From Aliiroseovarius sp. PrR006 (GTDB lineage: Bacteria > Pseudomonadota > Alphaproteobacteria > Rhodobacterales > Rhodobacteraceae): a stretch of 64,000 nt of DNA. The stretch is taken from NCBI RefSeq assembly GCF_010500215.1, contig NZ_JAAGOY010000010.1:46408-110407 (forward strand). Direction: 5' to 3'. Below are positions 9,580 through 17,268 of this stretch, piece after piece. The notes under the pieces are model-generated. The model searched no databases and had not been told where the DNA came from. It was given only the letters and a program-made list of their open reading frames with translations. Both the position numbers and the translations under genes were made by a program. Positions within the stretch are counted from its first letter, which is position 1, and each line of letters opens with the position of its first letter.

Positions 9580-10269
9580 TTAAGGTCGCAAAATTCCGCG
9601 GCTCATATGCCGCTTGCGCCCGTATCCGGGAACACGTTCCACGTCGAATCCCGCCGCGTCTAGGGCGCGACGGACAAAACCTGCGGCGGTATATGTCGCA
9701 AACGTGCCATTTGGCGCGGTGTGGGTTCCGACTTCGCCCATCAGCGCCTCGCCCCACAGCTCGGGGTTCTTGGCGGGCGAGAACCCGTCGAGGAACCACG
9801 CATCCGATTTGCCGTCCCATGTGGCGAGGGTTTCGCGGGCATCGCCCTCGATCACCTCGACGGCGAACCCGTCCAGATCAAACCGACGTGCACCTTCGGC
9901 CCATGCCGACAGGAAAGGACCTGCGACCGCGTGCGCCTCGGGGAAAGCGCGCAGGGCGCGGTCAATGTCGACCGCTTCCATCGGGAAAGCCTCGAAGGAC
10001 GTGAACCCAGCCCCCTCGGGCGACCCCGCCGCAAGCCACGCGATGAACGCCGCCAGCATGTTCAACCCGGTGCCAAAGCCCAGCTCGGCAATCTGGAAAC
10101 CGGGGCGAAACCGCGCTGCCAATTCATTGCCGTCGATGAAGACATGCCGCGTTTCGGCCAGTCCATCTTCCAGCGAGAAATAGGGGTCGTCAAACTGCTC
10201 GGCCACCGGCACGCCGCTGTCTTTCCACGTGATACTCGCCGTGGTGGTCGTTGTCTGGCGCTTTGTCAT
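9580..10269 (-). CDS. mnmD: MnmD-type tRNA methyltransferase (stand-alone MnmC1 domain)
   Basis: A 229-residue S-adenosylmethionine enzyme matching the methyltransferase half of MnmC, which makes 5-methylaminomethyl-2-thiouridine at tRNA position 34. Motifs are DDPYFSLEDGLAETRHVF, the SAM loop ELGFGTGLN, and WFLDGFSPAKNPELW. The oxidase half found fused in E. coli MnmC is missing from this gene. An FAD oxidoreductase resembling that half starts 55 bases away on the other strand, which suggests a split system. The DMT transporter follows 10 bases downstream. Confidence 0.88.
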   Translation of the reverse strand: MTKRQTTTTTASITWKDSGVPVAEQFDDPYFSLEDGLAETRHVFIDGNELAARFRPGFQIAELGFGTGLNMLAAFIAWLAAGSPEGAGFTSFEAFPMEAVDIDRALRAFPEAHAVAGPFLSAWAEGARRFDLDGFAVEVIEGDARETLATWDGKSDAWFLDGFSPAKNPELWGEALMGEVGTHTAPNGTFATYTAAGFVRRALDAAGFDVERVPGYGRKRHMSRGILRP

Positions 10270-10324
10270 GATCTGCCCTAGAACGCTGATGAAACCCGCG
10301 CGACCATGAAGAAGGAACGGCCCA

Positions 10325-11365
10325 ATGGCAATCGCTGATGTGACAGTTTACGGCGCGGGGATCTTTGGCCTGTCGGTCGCGTGGAGCTGCGCCAAGCGGG
10401 GCGCAAAGGTGCGGGTAATTGACCCGAACGGGCCGGGCGCGGGATCATCCGGCGGTCTGGTCGGTGCGCTGGCCCCGCATGTGCCTGAGCGCTGGAACGC
10501 GAAGAAAGCCTTTCAATTCGACAGCCTGATCATGGCGGAAGCGTACTGGGCCGAGGTCGAGGTGGTGTCTGGCAAATCCCCCGGCTATGCGCGGTCTGGC
10601 CGGTTGCAACCCATCGCGGACGACCGCCTGTTGGACCTCGCCAAAACCCGCGCGGTCGAGGCCGAAACCCTGTGGCAGGGGAAAGCGGTCTGGCAAGTCC
10701 GCCCGACCTCGGACTTCCCGGATTGGGCGCCAATCAGCCCGACAGGGTTCCTGATCTACGACACGCTGACCGCCCGGATGAGCCCCCGCCGCGCAGGCGC
10801 CGCCTTGGTCGCTGCGATCCAAGCCAAGGGCGGCGAAATCGTGACCGACGGCCCCTCGGAAGGGACCGAAGTCTGGGCGACCGGCTGGCAGGGCATGGTG
10901 AAACTGTCCGAGGAATTGGGCAAACCTGTCGGCAACGGCGTCAAAGGCCAAAGCGCGCTTCTGGATTACGACGCGCGCGAGATGCCGCAGCTTTTCGCAG
11001 ATGCGGTGCACATCATCCCACACGCGGACGGTACCGTCGCAATCGGATCGACCAGCGAACGTGAATTTGACGATCCCTCTAGCTGCGACGAGGCCTTGGA
11101 CGAAGTCATCGCCCGCGCCCGCGCCGCCTGTCCGGCCCTTGCAAATGCACCCGTAATCGAACGCTGGGCTGGCGTCCGCCCCCGCGCCAAATCCCGCGCG
11201 CCGATGCTGGGCGAATACCCCGGACGCCCCGGTGCCTTCATCGCCAATGGCGGCTTCAAAATCGGCTTCGGCGTGGGCCCGCGCGTAGGCGAGTTGATGG
11301 CGGATCTAGTACTGGAAGGACGTGACGACATCCCCGAAGATTTCCGGGTCGAGGCGAGCCTGTAG
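10325..11365 (+). CDS. FAD-dependent oxidoreductase, MnmC2/DAO-like
   Basis: A 346-residue member of the D-amino-acid oxidase-like FAD family. The dinucleotide-binding loop GAGIFGLSVAW is at residues 10-20. SSGGLVGALAPHVPERW, followed later by ERWAGVRPRAKSRAPMLG and ANGGFKIGFGVGP, recalls the FAD half of MnmC, which removes the carboxymethyl group from cmnm5U34. Divergent mnmD next door supports this role. A glycine-oxidase-like enzyme is the main alternative. AAGGAA precedes the ATG. A VOC-family gene follows 14 bases downstream. Confidence 0.8.
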   Translation: MAIADVTVYGAGIFGLSVAWSCAKRGAKVRVIDPNGPGAGSSGGLVGALAPHVPERWNAKKAFQFDSLIMAEAYWAEVEVVSGKSPGYARSGRLQPIADDRLLDLAKTRAVEAETLWQGKAVWQVRPTSDFPDWAPISPTGFLIYDTLTARMSPRRAGAALVAAIQAKGGEIVTDGPSEGTEVWATGWQGMVKLSEELGKPVGNGVKGQSALLDYDAREMPQLFADAVHIIPHADGTVAIGSTSEREFDDPSSCDEALDEVIARARAACPALANAPVIERWAGVRPRAKSRAPMLGEYPGRPGAFIANGGFKIGFGVGPRVGELMADLVLEGRDDIPEDFRVEASL

Positions 11366-11379
11366 CGAGGAGAAGTTCG

Positions 11380-11784
11380 ATGATCCCAACACTGAGCGCA
11401 CTGGATCACCTTGTGTTGACGGTGGCGGACATCGACCGCACCGCCCAATTCTATTCGGATGTTCTGGGCATGTCGGCCAAACAGTTCGAGGCAACAGACG
11501 GTTCAATGCGCTGGGCGCTGAGCTACGGCGATCAGAAGATCAACCTGCACCAAGTAGGGAAAGAGTTCGACCCGAAGGCCTACTGCCCAGCGGCGGGCAG
11601 CGCCGACCTGTGTTTTCTGACCGAACATCCACTCGCTTCGTGGCAAGATCATCTTGCCATGCAGGGTGTGACAATCATAGACGGTCCCATCCACCGCAGC
11701 GGCGCACAGTTTCCAATTACGTCGATCTACATCCGCGATCCCGATGGCAACCTGATCGAAATCGCCCAGAAGCGTCAGGACTGA
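11380..11784 (+). CDS. VOC-family (glyoxalase-like) protein
   Basis: A 134-residue single vicinal-oxygen-chelate unit pair. LDHLVLTVADIDRTAQFYSDVLG at the N-terminus gives the first metal-ligand His, and YIRDPDGNLIEI at the C-terminus gives the last Glu ligand. It resembles the GLOD5/virulence-protein branch, whose substrates are unknown. GAGGAG lies before the ATG, and the gene follows the FAD oxidoreductase by 14 bases as its probable operon partner. Its end overlaps the convergent FMN reductase gene by ten bases. Confidence 0.85.
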   Translation: MIPTLSALDHLVLTVADIDRTAQFYSDVLGMSAKQFEATDGSMRWALSYGDQKINLHQVGKEFDPKAYCPAAGSADLCFLTEHPLASWQDHLAMQGVTIIDGPIHRSGAQFPITSIYIRDPDGNLIEIAQKRQD

Positions 11785-12320
11785 TCGACAGCCGCGCGCA
11801 GCTTCTCCATCAGTTTTCCAAGATTGGCCTTGTAGCGCTCATTCGTCAAAACACCATCCGCATCGAACTCTTTTGAACTGCCTGCCACGGCGATCTCGGT
11901 CCCGATCACTAGCTTCGGCTGAAACGGCACCATTGCTGCCACCAACGACGCCTGCGCCCGCTCTCCGCCCGCGCGACCACCAGCGGCAGACATAACGGCA
12001 ACAGGCTTTCCCTGCCAAGGATGAGGCTTCACCCGGCTGACCCAATCCAGCGCGTTCTTCAAAACGCCGGTCAGCATCTTGTTATACTCTGGGGTCGAAA
12101 TGATCACCGCATCCGCCGCTGCAATCTGTGCCGCCAATTTTGCAACGCCCTCGGGGATCCCCTCGGCATCCTCAAGGTCACCATCGTAAAGCGGCAGGTT
12201 CAAATCTGCCTCGATATACTCTGCGTCGCCATAAAGCCGCGCAGCATTTCGCAGCAGGAACCGGTTCGTTGCGTCTTTACGCAGGGAACCGGACATGCCA
12301 AGCAATTGGTGTTTGGACAA
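11775..12320 (-). CDS. NADPH-dependent FMN reductase family protein
   Basis: A flavodoxin-fold reductase of about 181 residues. MSGSLRKDATNRFLLR is the phosphate-binding loop, and STPEYNKMLTGVLKNALDW is the family's flavin-contact motif. Such enzymes reduce flavin or quinones with NAD(P)H. I place the start at TTG 12320, because a strong GGAGG sits five bases before it. The in-frame ATG at 12365 would add 15 residues and has no ribosome site. The divergent TPP enzyme begins 75 bases upstream. Confidence 0.88.
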   Translation of the reverse strand: MSKHQLLGMSGSLRKDATNRFLLRNAARLYGDAEYIEADLNLPLYDGDLEDAEGIPEGVAKLAAQIAAADAVIISTPEYNKMLTGVLKNALDWVSRVKPHPWQGKPVAVMSAAGGRAGGERAQASLVAAMVPFQPKLVIGTEIAVAGSSKEFDADGVLTNERYKANLGKLMEKLRAAVDQS

Positions 12321-12394
12321 TGAAGCCTCCTTGTTCGCGTCCCAAGGATGTGGGGCGCGCGACATAAGAGGTCAAGATAAGACGAGACTTACCC

Positions 12395-14050
12395 ATGCGC
12401 CACGGCGGACAAATCCTGGTCGATCACCTGAAAACCGAAGGCGTAAGCCGCGTCTTTTCCGTGCCCGGCGAAAGCTTTCTGGCAGCCCTAGATGGGCTTT
12501 ATGACAGCGGGATCGAGAACGTGGTCTGCCGTCAGGAAGGTGGCGCTGCGATGATGGCCGAGGCACATGGCAAGCTGACCGGCGCGCCGGGTGTGCTATT
12601 CGTAACACGCGGGCCGGGGGCGACGAATGCCTCGGCCGGTATTCACGTCGCGATGCAGGATGCGACACCACTGGTGGTTTTCGTCGGTCAGATCGCGCGT
12701 GGTCACCGGGATCGCGGCGCGTTTCAGGAAGTCGACTATCGCGCCTTTTTCGGCCCGCTTGCCAAATGGTCCTGCGAGGTCGACCAGACCGAGCGCCTGC
12801 CGGAATACCTCGCCCGCGCCTTCCATGTGGCCCGCACCGGACGCCCCGGCCCCGTCGTGATCGCCTTGCCCGAAGATATGCTGAGCGACATGGCCGATGT
12901 GCCGGATCGCCCGGCAGTGCCCGCAACGCAAGGCAACGTCTCCAGCGCGGACGCGGGTGCGATGCTGTCCACGATCGGGGCCTCCGCGCGTCCGCTTTTG
13001 ATCGCGGGCGGCCCAGGGTGGACGGCAGATGCAGGCGCTGCACTGATGGATTTCGCCGCCACAAACGACCTGCCCGTCGCGACGGCCTTCCGCCGTCAGG
13101 ACTATGTGGACAACCGCCACCCGAACTATGTCGGAGACCTTGGCCTTGGCATCAACCCGGCGCTGAAGGCCATGTTCGACGAAGCCGACACGCTGGTCGT
13201 TCTGGGTAGCCGTCTGGGCGATATCGTCACCGGCAGCTACGAGATGCTGGACCCGATGCAGACCGGCAAGCGCATCGTGCATGTCTATCCCTGTGCCGAA
13301 GAGTTGGGCCGCGTCTATCACGCCGATCAGACCGTGCTGGCCACCGGCCCCGCAGCGGTTGAGGCGCTGAGCGCACAGCCCACGCTGAGCGCCACGCCGT
13401 GGGCCGAGTGGATGCAACAGGGCCGCGCGGCCTATGACGCATTCCAAACCCCGGTCGAAACCCCCGGTCCCGTCAAGCTGGAACGCATCATGCACTGGCT
13501 GTCAGACACGCTGCCTAACGACACCATCATGACCAACGGAGCCGGGAACTACGCCACATGGCTGCACCGTTACTTCCGCTTCAAGGAATACGGCACACAG
13601 CTGGCCCCGACCTCGGGCTCGATGGGCTATGGCTTCCCGGCCGCAGTAGCCGCCAGCCTGCAACATCCTGACCGCACCGTCATTGCATGGCTTGGGGATG
13701 GTGAGTTTCAGATGACCCTAAACGAGATGTCGACCGCCGTGCAGCACGGCGCGAAACCCATTGCGATCATCGTGAACAACGGGCGCTATGGGACCATCCG
13801 GATGCACCAAGAACGCACCTATCCGGCGCGCGTCTCGGGCACTGATATGGCGAACCCCGATTTCGCGGATCTGGCCCGCGCCTATGGAGGCCACGGCGAA
13901 ACCGTCACCAGGGATGAGGATTTCGAGGCAGCCTTCCGCCGCGCCGAAGCATCCGGAAAATTGGCCGTGATTGAGTTGGTGGTAGACCAGCAGGTCGCCA
14001 CGCCGGGGCTGACGCTGGATCAGTTGCGCGCGCAGGGCGAGGCGGGGTAA
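12395..14050 (+). CDS. Thiamine-diphosphate-dependent enzyme, acetolactate-synthase-like
   Basis: A 551-residue enzyme with the three domains of the acetolactate synthase/benzoylformate decarboxylase family. The cofactor-activating Glu is at about 48 in CRQEGGAAMMAEAHGK. A central nucleotide-fold domain follows, then the C-terminal ThDP motif WLGDGEFQM with VNNGRYGTIRMHQE. No small regulatory subunit lies nearby, so it is probably not the biosynthetic acetolactate synthase. The actual 2-oxoacid substrate is unknown. It starts 29 bases from the FMN-reductase region, divergently. Confidence 0.85.
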   Translation: MRHGGQILVDHLKTEGVSRVFSVPGESFLAALDGLYDSGIENVVCRQEGGAAMMAEAHGKLTGAPGVLFVTRGPGATNASAGIHVAMQDATPLVVFVGQIARGHRDRGAFQEVDYRAFFGPLAKWSCEVDQTERLPEYLARAFHVARTGRPGPVVIALPEDMLSDMADVPDRPAVPATQGNVSSADAGAMLSTIGASARPLLIAGGPGWTADAGAALMDFAATNDLPVATAFRRQDYVDNRHPNYVGDLGLGINPALKAMFDEADTLVVLGSRLGDIVTGSYEMLDPMQTGKRIVHVYPCAEELGRVYHADQTVLATGPAAVEALSAQPTLSATPWAEWMQQGRAAYDAFQTPVETPGPVKLERIMHWLSDTLPNDTIMTNGAGNYATWLHRYFRFKEYGTQLAPTSGSMGYGFPAAVAASLQHPDRTVIAWLGDGEFQMTLNEMSTAVQHGAKPIAIIVNNGRYGTIRMHQERTYPARVSGTDMANPDFADLARAYGGHGETVTRDEDFEAAFRRAEASGKLAVIELVVDQQVATPGLTLDQLRAQGEAG

Positions 14051-14073
14051 CCACCGCGCCCTGTCGCTAAGGA

Positions 14074-14385
14074 TCAGCCTTTCGGCATCTCCATCAGCTC
14101 GGCTAGATGGATCGTGCCCATCTGGATGAAGCTGTTTTCGCTGGCAATCGCCAAGGCCGTGTCCGCATCCGGTGCGTTGATCACACAAAACCCCATCATT
14201 GGCTGCTTGAACCCTTCGCGGTGGCCATCGCCATCCACGGTCCATTGCGCCTTGAACGGTGTCTCGGGCATTTCGAACACATCCGCGTATTTGGCAATCC
14301 ATGCCTTATACGCAGCCTGCATTTCGGCCTTCTTGTCGTCCGGCACATCCGTCGGCTCGTGATAGGCCATGTAGAATTTCGGCAT
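14074..14385 (-). CDS. Small YciI-like/dimeric alpha-beta-barrel protein
   Basis: A 103-residue soluble protein that reads like a YCII-related or dimeric alpha-beta-barrel fold: FYMAYHEP at the start, GFCVINAPDADTALAIA in the middle, and MGTIHLAELM at the end. The function of this group is not established. It has an excellent ribosome site (GGGAGGAG) and lies 23 bases behind cobO on the same strand, so it may be the last gene of that transcript. The family call is tentative. Confidence 0.7.
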   Translation of the reverse strand: MPKFYMAYHEPTDVPDDKKAEMQAAYKAWIAKYADVFEMPETPFKAQWTVDGDGHREGFKQPMMGFCVINAPDADTALAIASENSFIQMGTIHLAELMEMPKG

Positions 14386-14394
14386 CGGTTCTCC

Positions 14395-14408
14395 TCCCGT
14401 TAACGGGA
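14395..14408. repeat. 14-bp perfect palindrome between cobO and the YciI-like gene
   Basis: TCCCGTTAACGGGA is its own reverse complement. It fills most of the 23-base gap and runs into the Shine-Dalgarno sequence of the downstream minus-strand gene. With no loop it cannot form a hairpin easily, so if it acts at all it is more likely a protein-binding dyad. It may be chance. Confidence 0.5.
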
Positions 14409-15017
14409 TCAGTATTCGACCCCAATCTGCGCCTTGATGCCCGACCGGAACGGGTGCTTTACCAACTCCATCTCGGTCACCAGATCGGCAATCTCGATCA
14501 GATCGTCCGAGGCATTGCGCCCAGTCAAAACCACATGTGTCATCTCGGGCTTTTCTTCGACCAGAAACTGCACGACCTCGTTGATGTCGACATAGTCATA
14601 GCGAATGGCGATGTTGATCTCGTCCAGCAGTACCATCTTGTTCGACGGGTCGCGGATCAGCTCTTTGGATTTCTCCCACGCGGCCTGTGCCATTTCGATA
14701 TCGCGGGTGCGGTCTTGGGTCTCCCACGTGAAGCCCTCGCCCATCGTGTAGAACTCGCAAGTATCGCTGAACTTGGCGTTGATCAGATCACGCTCGCCGC
14801 AATCCATGCCGCCCTTGATGAACTGCACCACGGCGCATTTCATATCGGCTGCAATACAGCGAAAAATCATCCCAAACGCGGCCGAGCTTTTGCCCTTGCC
14901 CTTGCCCGTATGCACGATAATCAGACCCTTCTTGTCGGTCTTCGTCGCCATGATCTTGTCACGGGCGGCTTTCTTCTTTGCCATCTTTGTGGCGTGGCGA
15001 TCGGGATCTACGGTCAT
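14409..15017 (-). CDS. cobO: CobO, cob(I)yrinic acid a,c-diamide adenosyltransferase
   Basis: A 202-residue ATP-dependent enzyme that adds the adenosyl ligand to reduced corrinoids in cobalamin synthesis and salvage. The P-loop GKGKGKSS follows a lysine-rich N-terminus, and VLLDEINIAIRYDYVD and VLTGRNASDDLIEIADLVTEM are typical of the BtuR/CobO family. GAGG five bases before ATG 15017 decides the start over an ATG 14 codons upstream. It sits 120 bases downstream of the membrane-protein gene, on the same strand, beyond a hairpin. Confidence 0.94.
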   Translation of the reverse strand: MTVDPDRHATKMAKKKAARDKIMATKTDKKGLIIVHTGKGKGKSSAAFGMIFRCIAADMKCAVVQFIKGGMDCGERDLINAKFSDTCEFYTMGEGFTWETQDRTRDIEMAQAAWEKSKELIRDPSNKMVLLDEINIAIRYDYVDINEVVQFLVEEKPEMTHVVLTGRNASDDLIEIADLVTEMELVKHPFRSGIKAQIGVEY

Positions 15018-15074
15018 TCTGGCCTCACTTCTGAATGTCAGACCAGTGTGAGAGTACATGGCCCCAGATGCAAG

Positions 15075-15105
15075 TGCGGGCGCCCCGAAAATCAGGACGC
15101 CCGCA
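15075..15105 (-). terminator. Hairpin downstream of the 15131-16336 gene
   Basis: Two perfect 8-base arms (TGCGGGCG at 15075-15082 and CGCCCGCA at 15098-15105) enclose a 15-base loop between the membrane-protein stop and cobO. On the minus strand there is no U-run after the stem, so it would be a weak or Rho-assisted terminator, or a processing site. On the plus strand the stem is followed by TATTTT. Confidence 0.45.
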
Positions 15106-15130
15106 TATTTTGGCCACCGTGAGTGGCGTG

Positions 15131-16336
15131 TTACTCGGCTGGTACGGCCGAGCTGTGTACGCGGCCAAAATGTTGTTTGTTCAGACGAACAACCAGAACA
15201 ATCATGGCCATTTGGAACGCAATCGCAATGGCGGAAATCACCCAGTACATGACCGAGAATTTGTCAATCACACCAGCTTTCACCAGCCCCGAGTTCAGGA
15301 AGAAGTGCAACAGAACCGACAGGGCAACACCCGGGCAGACCAGCGCATAGGAACCGGGCGAAGTCCCGTTCCCGAAGACAAAGCTCTTCCAGTAGCCAAC
15401 ACGCGACAGCACAACCAGACCCAGCAGTCCGAACAGAACTTGGATGGCGATCAGGCGGGCAAGAAACATCATGGTTTCGGCACCCGAACCGTGCACATCA
15501 AAGGTGGCGTGCAGGCCGTGATCTTGGCGCAGGAACATGATGCCCAGAATGGTCATCAGCGGGATGACGATCATCAGAGTGGGCGCAGCTTCCTTGGCAG
15601 TCCCGTGATGCAGCATCGAGTTGAAGGCAGTGAACAGGGCCAGCGCGGCATAGACGATCGAGCCCACACCGAAGAAGGTCGAGCCGACCAGCGAGACGCC
15701 GACGACGATGGTATTGGTGCTCATTGCAGCCGGGGCGGCGAAACCAACAGCGGTCATGGCAAGGGCGAAGGCGGGCAGCATCTGGGCAAAGCTGTTATGA
15801 GCGGTCACGTCGAAGACGCCACCTTTGGACAGCACGCGGCCCAAGAAGTCACCGATGAAGCTCAGCGCCAGAATACCGATGGCAAGGAAAGCGGCCATGG
15901 CGAAGGGGAACAAGTATTCCACGATCGACCACAGGCCGGGTACGAAGACCAGACCGGCCACGAACAGACCGTTCACGCTCATCGCCAAGGCCAGCGGCAT
16001 GGCAAGGATCGTGGTTTCGGCGTTCGAGTTCTTCAGGGCGGTGTAGGCATCTGTTTTGCGGAAGGCCGAGAAGCTTTTCAGGTTCCAGATCAGGTATTTC
16101 AGGTTCAGGAACACCATGGCGGCGATACCCGCCCATGCCACGGCAATGGCGATTTTGATGCCCATCGAGCCAGTGGTGAAGGCGGCCATGATATCTTCAA
16201 AGACCGGCACAGGCTGGCCCGGGTGCTTCACCCAGAACATCAGGTACATGAAGAAGGTGACCGACAGGCCACCGGCCCCGACCGAGGCGAGGAAGTAGAG
16301 CGGCGAATATTTATCCGCAGGACGAGAGGTTTGCAT
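15131..16336 (-). CDS. Polytopic membrane protein, probably TsoY-type
   Basis: A 401-residue protein with about ten membrane helices. Landmarks are MYLMFWVKHPGQPVPVFED in the first quarter, MLHHGTAKEAAPTLM in the middle, and TSPGSYALVCPGVALSV with a Cys in the last quarter. From memory this matches the family named TsoY, some of whose members carry selenocysteine, possibly at that Cys; the function is not established. A good promoter and an ATTC-N8-GAAT operator precede it, which points to control by a sulfide-responsive ArsR-type repressor. GGAG stands seven bases before the ATG. The naming is moderate-confidence only. Confidence 0.7.
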   Translation of the reverse strand: MQTSRPADKYSPLYFLASVGAGGLSVTFFMYLMFWVKHPGQPVPVFEDIMAAFTTGSMGIKIAIAVAWAGIAAMVFLNLKYLIWNLKSFSAFRKTDAYTALKNSNAETTILAMPLALAMSVNGLFVAGLVFVPGLWSIVEYLFPFAMAAFLAIGILALSFIGDFLGRVLSKGGVFDVTAHNSFAQMLPAFALAMTAVGFAAPAAMSTNTIVVGVSLVGSTFFGVGSIVYAALALFTAFNSMLHHGTAKEAAPTLMIVIPLMTILGIMFLRQDHGLHATFDVHGSGAETMMFLARLIAIQVLFGLLGLVVLSRVGYWKSFVFGNGTSPGSYALVCPGVALSVLLHFFLNSGLVKAGVIDKFSVMYWVISAIAIAFQMAMIVLVVRLNKQHFGRVHSSAVPAE

Positions 16337-16351
16337 CGGATTTCTCCATTC

Positions 16352-16371
16352 ATATTCGTTATCTTGAATAT
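16352..16371 (-). promoter_or_regulatory. Inverted-repeat operator ATATTC-N8-GAATAT
   Basis: A perfect 6-base dyad with an 8-base spacer touches the -10 box of the promoter below and covers the expected transcription start. It contains ATTC-N8-GAAT, which I recall as the site bound by the persulfide-sensing repressors SqrR/BigR in alphaproteobacteria. No regulator gene lies in the window. It predicts repression of the membrane-protein gene that is relieved by sulfide. Confidence 0.6.
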
Positions 16372-16400
16372 CTTATAATTGCAATTGCAACAGTCCGCAA
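16372..16400 (-). promoter_or_regulatory. Sigma-70-type promoter of the membrane-protein gene
   Basis: On the minus strand TTGCGG (16400-16395) and TATAAG (16377-16372) are separated by exactly 17 bases. The spacer contains the palindrome AATTGCAATT. The operator at 16352-16371 begins directly after the -10 box, the normal place for a repressor. Confidence 0.6.
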
Positions 16401-16498
16401 GCCCCTGCCCGTGTACAGGTTGTCGCGGGATGAATTTGCTGAGATTTACCGATTGTTAACCAAGGCACCGCAATCTGCAGGGAAAGGAGATCCAACCC

Positions 16499-16828
16499 AT
16501 GCGCCTTGCCCATTCCCTTGTTTTTCTGGCTCTTTCGGCCCTTGCTGCCTGCGACAGCCCCAGTCCGCAATTCATGCATCGCGACACCGCGACAACGCGG
16601 GTCGAGGTCGAAGGATCGACCTTCTCGGTGCATCAACGCGAGAACTGGGTCGAGGTCTATCGCATCGGATTCGAGGCCCTGCCCCGCGTTCCGGTGATTC
16701 TGGCCCGCGCGAAAATCGCGATTGAACAGGCCACGGGATGTCAGGTGGTCAAAGGGACGCTCAGCGGCGATCAGGCCATTCAACGGGCCAAGATTGACTG
16801 CGATCAAACCTCTTTGGAGAATTCATAA
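16499..16828 (+). CDS. Small lipoprotein of unknown function
   Basis: A 109-residue protein with a lipoprotein signal: LVFLALSALAAC, with the lipid-bearing Cys at residue 18. It should be anchored in the periplasm. The mature part (about 90 residues) has one further Cys pair candidate (GCQVV and IDCDQ) that could form a disulfide. AAGGAG lies before the ATG. Its end overlaps the convergent acetyltransferase by 25 bases. I do not recognise a family. Confidence 0.75.
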   Translation: MRLAHSLVFLALSALAACDSPSPQFMHRDTATTRVEVEGSTFSVHQRENWVEVYRIGFEALPRVPVILARAKIAIEQATGCQVVKGTLSGDQAIQRAKIDCDQTSLENS

Positions 16829-17268
16829 GAGGTCACGCGATCATATCCGGGATGGCAGCTTTCGCCGGTTTTCTTGAAGCCAAGCCGGGTGAAAATCTTG
16901 TGGTTCTCGACAAGTTCGATCCGCGTTTTAAGTGCAAGACGCGGAAGGTCCATGTCGCGCGCGCGTTGCTCGGCCAGATCTATCAAGGCGCGCGCATGGC
17001 CCTTCCCCTGCGCGTCTGGATGGACGGCAAGTTTTCCCAGATACAGTGCCGGAGGATCCATATCCGGGCGGGGCGTTAGAAACAGGCAGGCCTCATGGCC
17101 AATCAACCAGATTTCTCCGCTTTCGGCCTGCTGTGTAATGTCAGCGGCGCTGAGCCGATGCAGCGAACTTGGCGGATCAATCCGCCCCTCCATCTTGGCA
17201 AAAGCCGCATGAAGCAGCGCCAGTATCGGCGCGGTATCTTCTTGCGGATCAAGCCGTCGCGGGGTCAC
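16804..17268 (-). CDS. GNAT-family N-acetyltransferase
   Basis: About 154 residues with the GNAT fold. The acetyl-CoA loop VHPDAQGKGHARALIDLAEQRA is seen, and a typical C-terminal RLGFKKTGE. Substrate unknown. The frame is open upstream, but GTG 17268 overlaps the cobN stop as GTGA, which makes it the likely start and shows translational coupling to cobN. It therefore sits in the cobalamin operon, although nothing in the protein ties it to corrinoids. Confidence 0.82.
   Translation of the reverse strand: MTPRRLDPQEDTAPILALLHAAFAKMEGRIDPPSSLHRLSAADITQQAESGEIWLIGHEACLFLTPRPDMDPPALYLGKLAVHPDAQGKGHARALIDLAEQRARDMDLPRLALKTRIELVENHKIFTRLGFKKTGESCHPGYDRVTSYEFSKEV

Noticed and set aside
15035..16378. 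447-codon open frame on the plus strand
   Set aside because: It is antisense to the whole membrane-protein gene, is rich in His, Gln and Gly in the way of a GC-rich shadow frame, and has no ribosome site.
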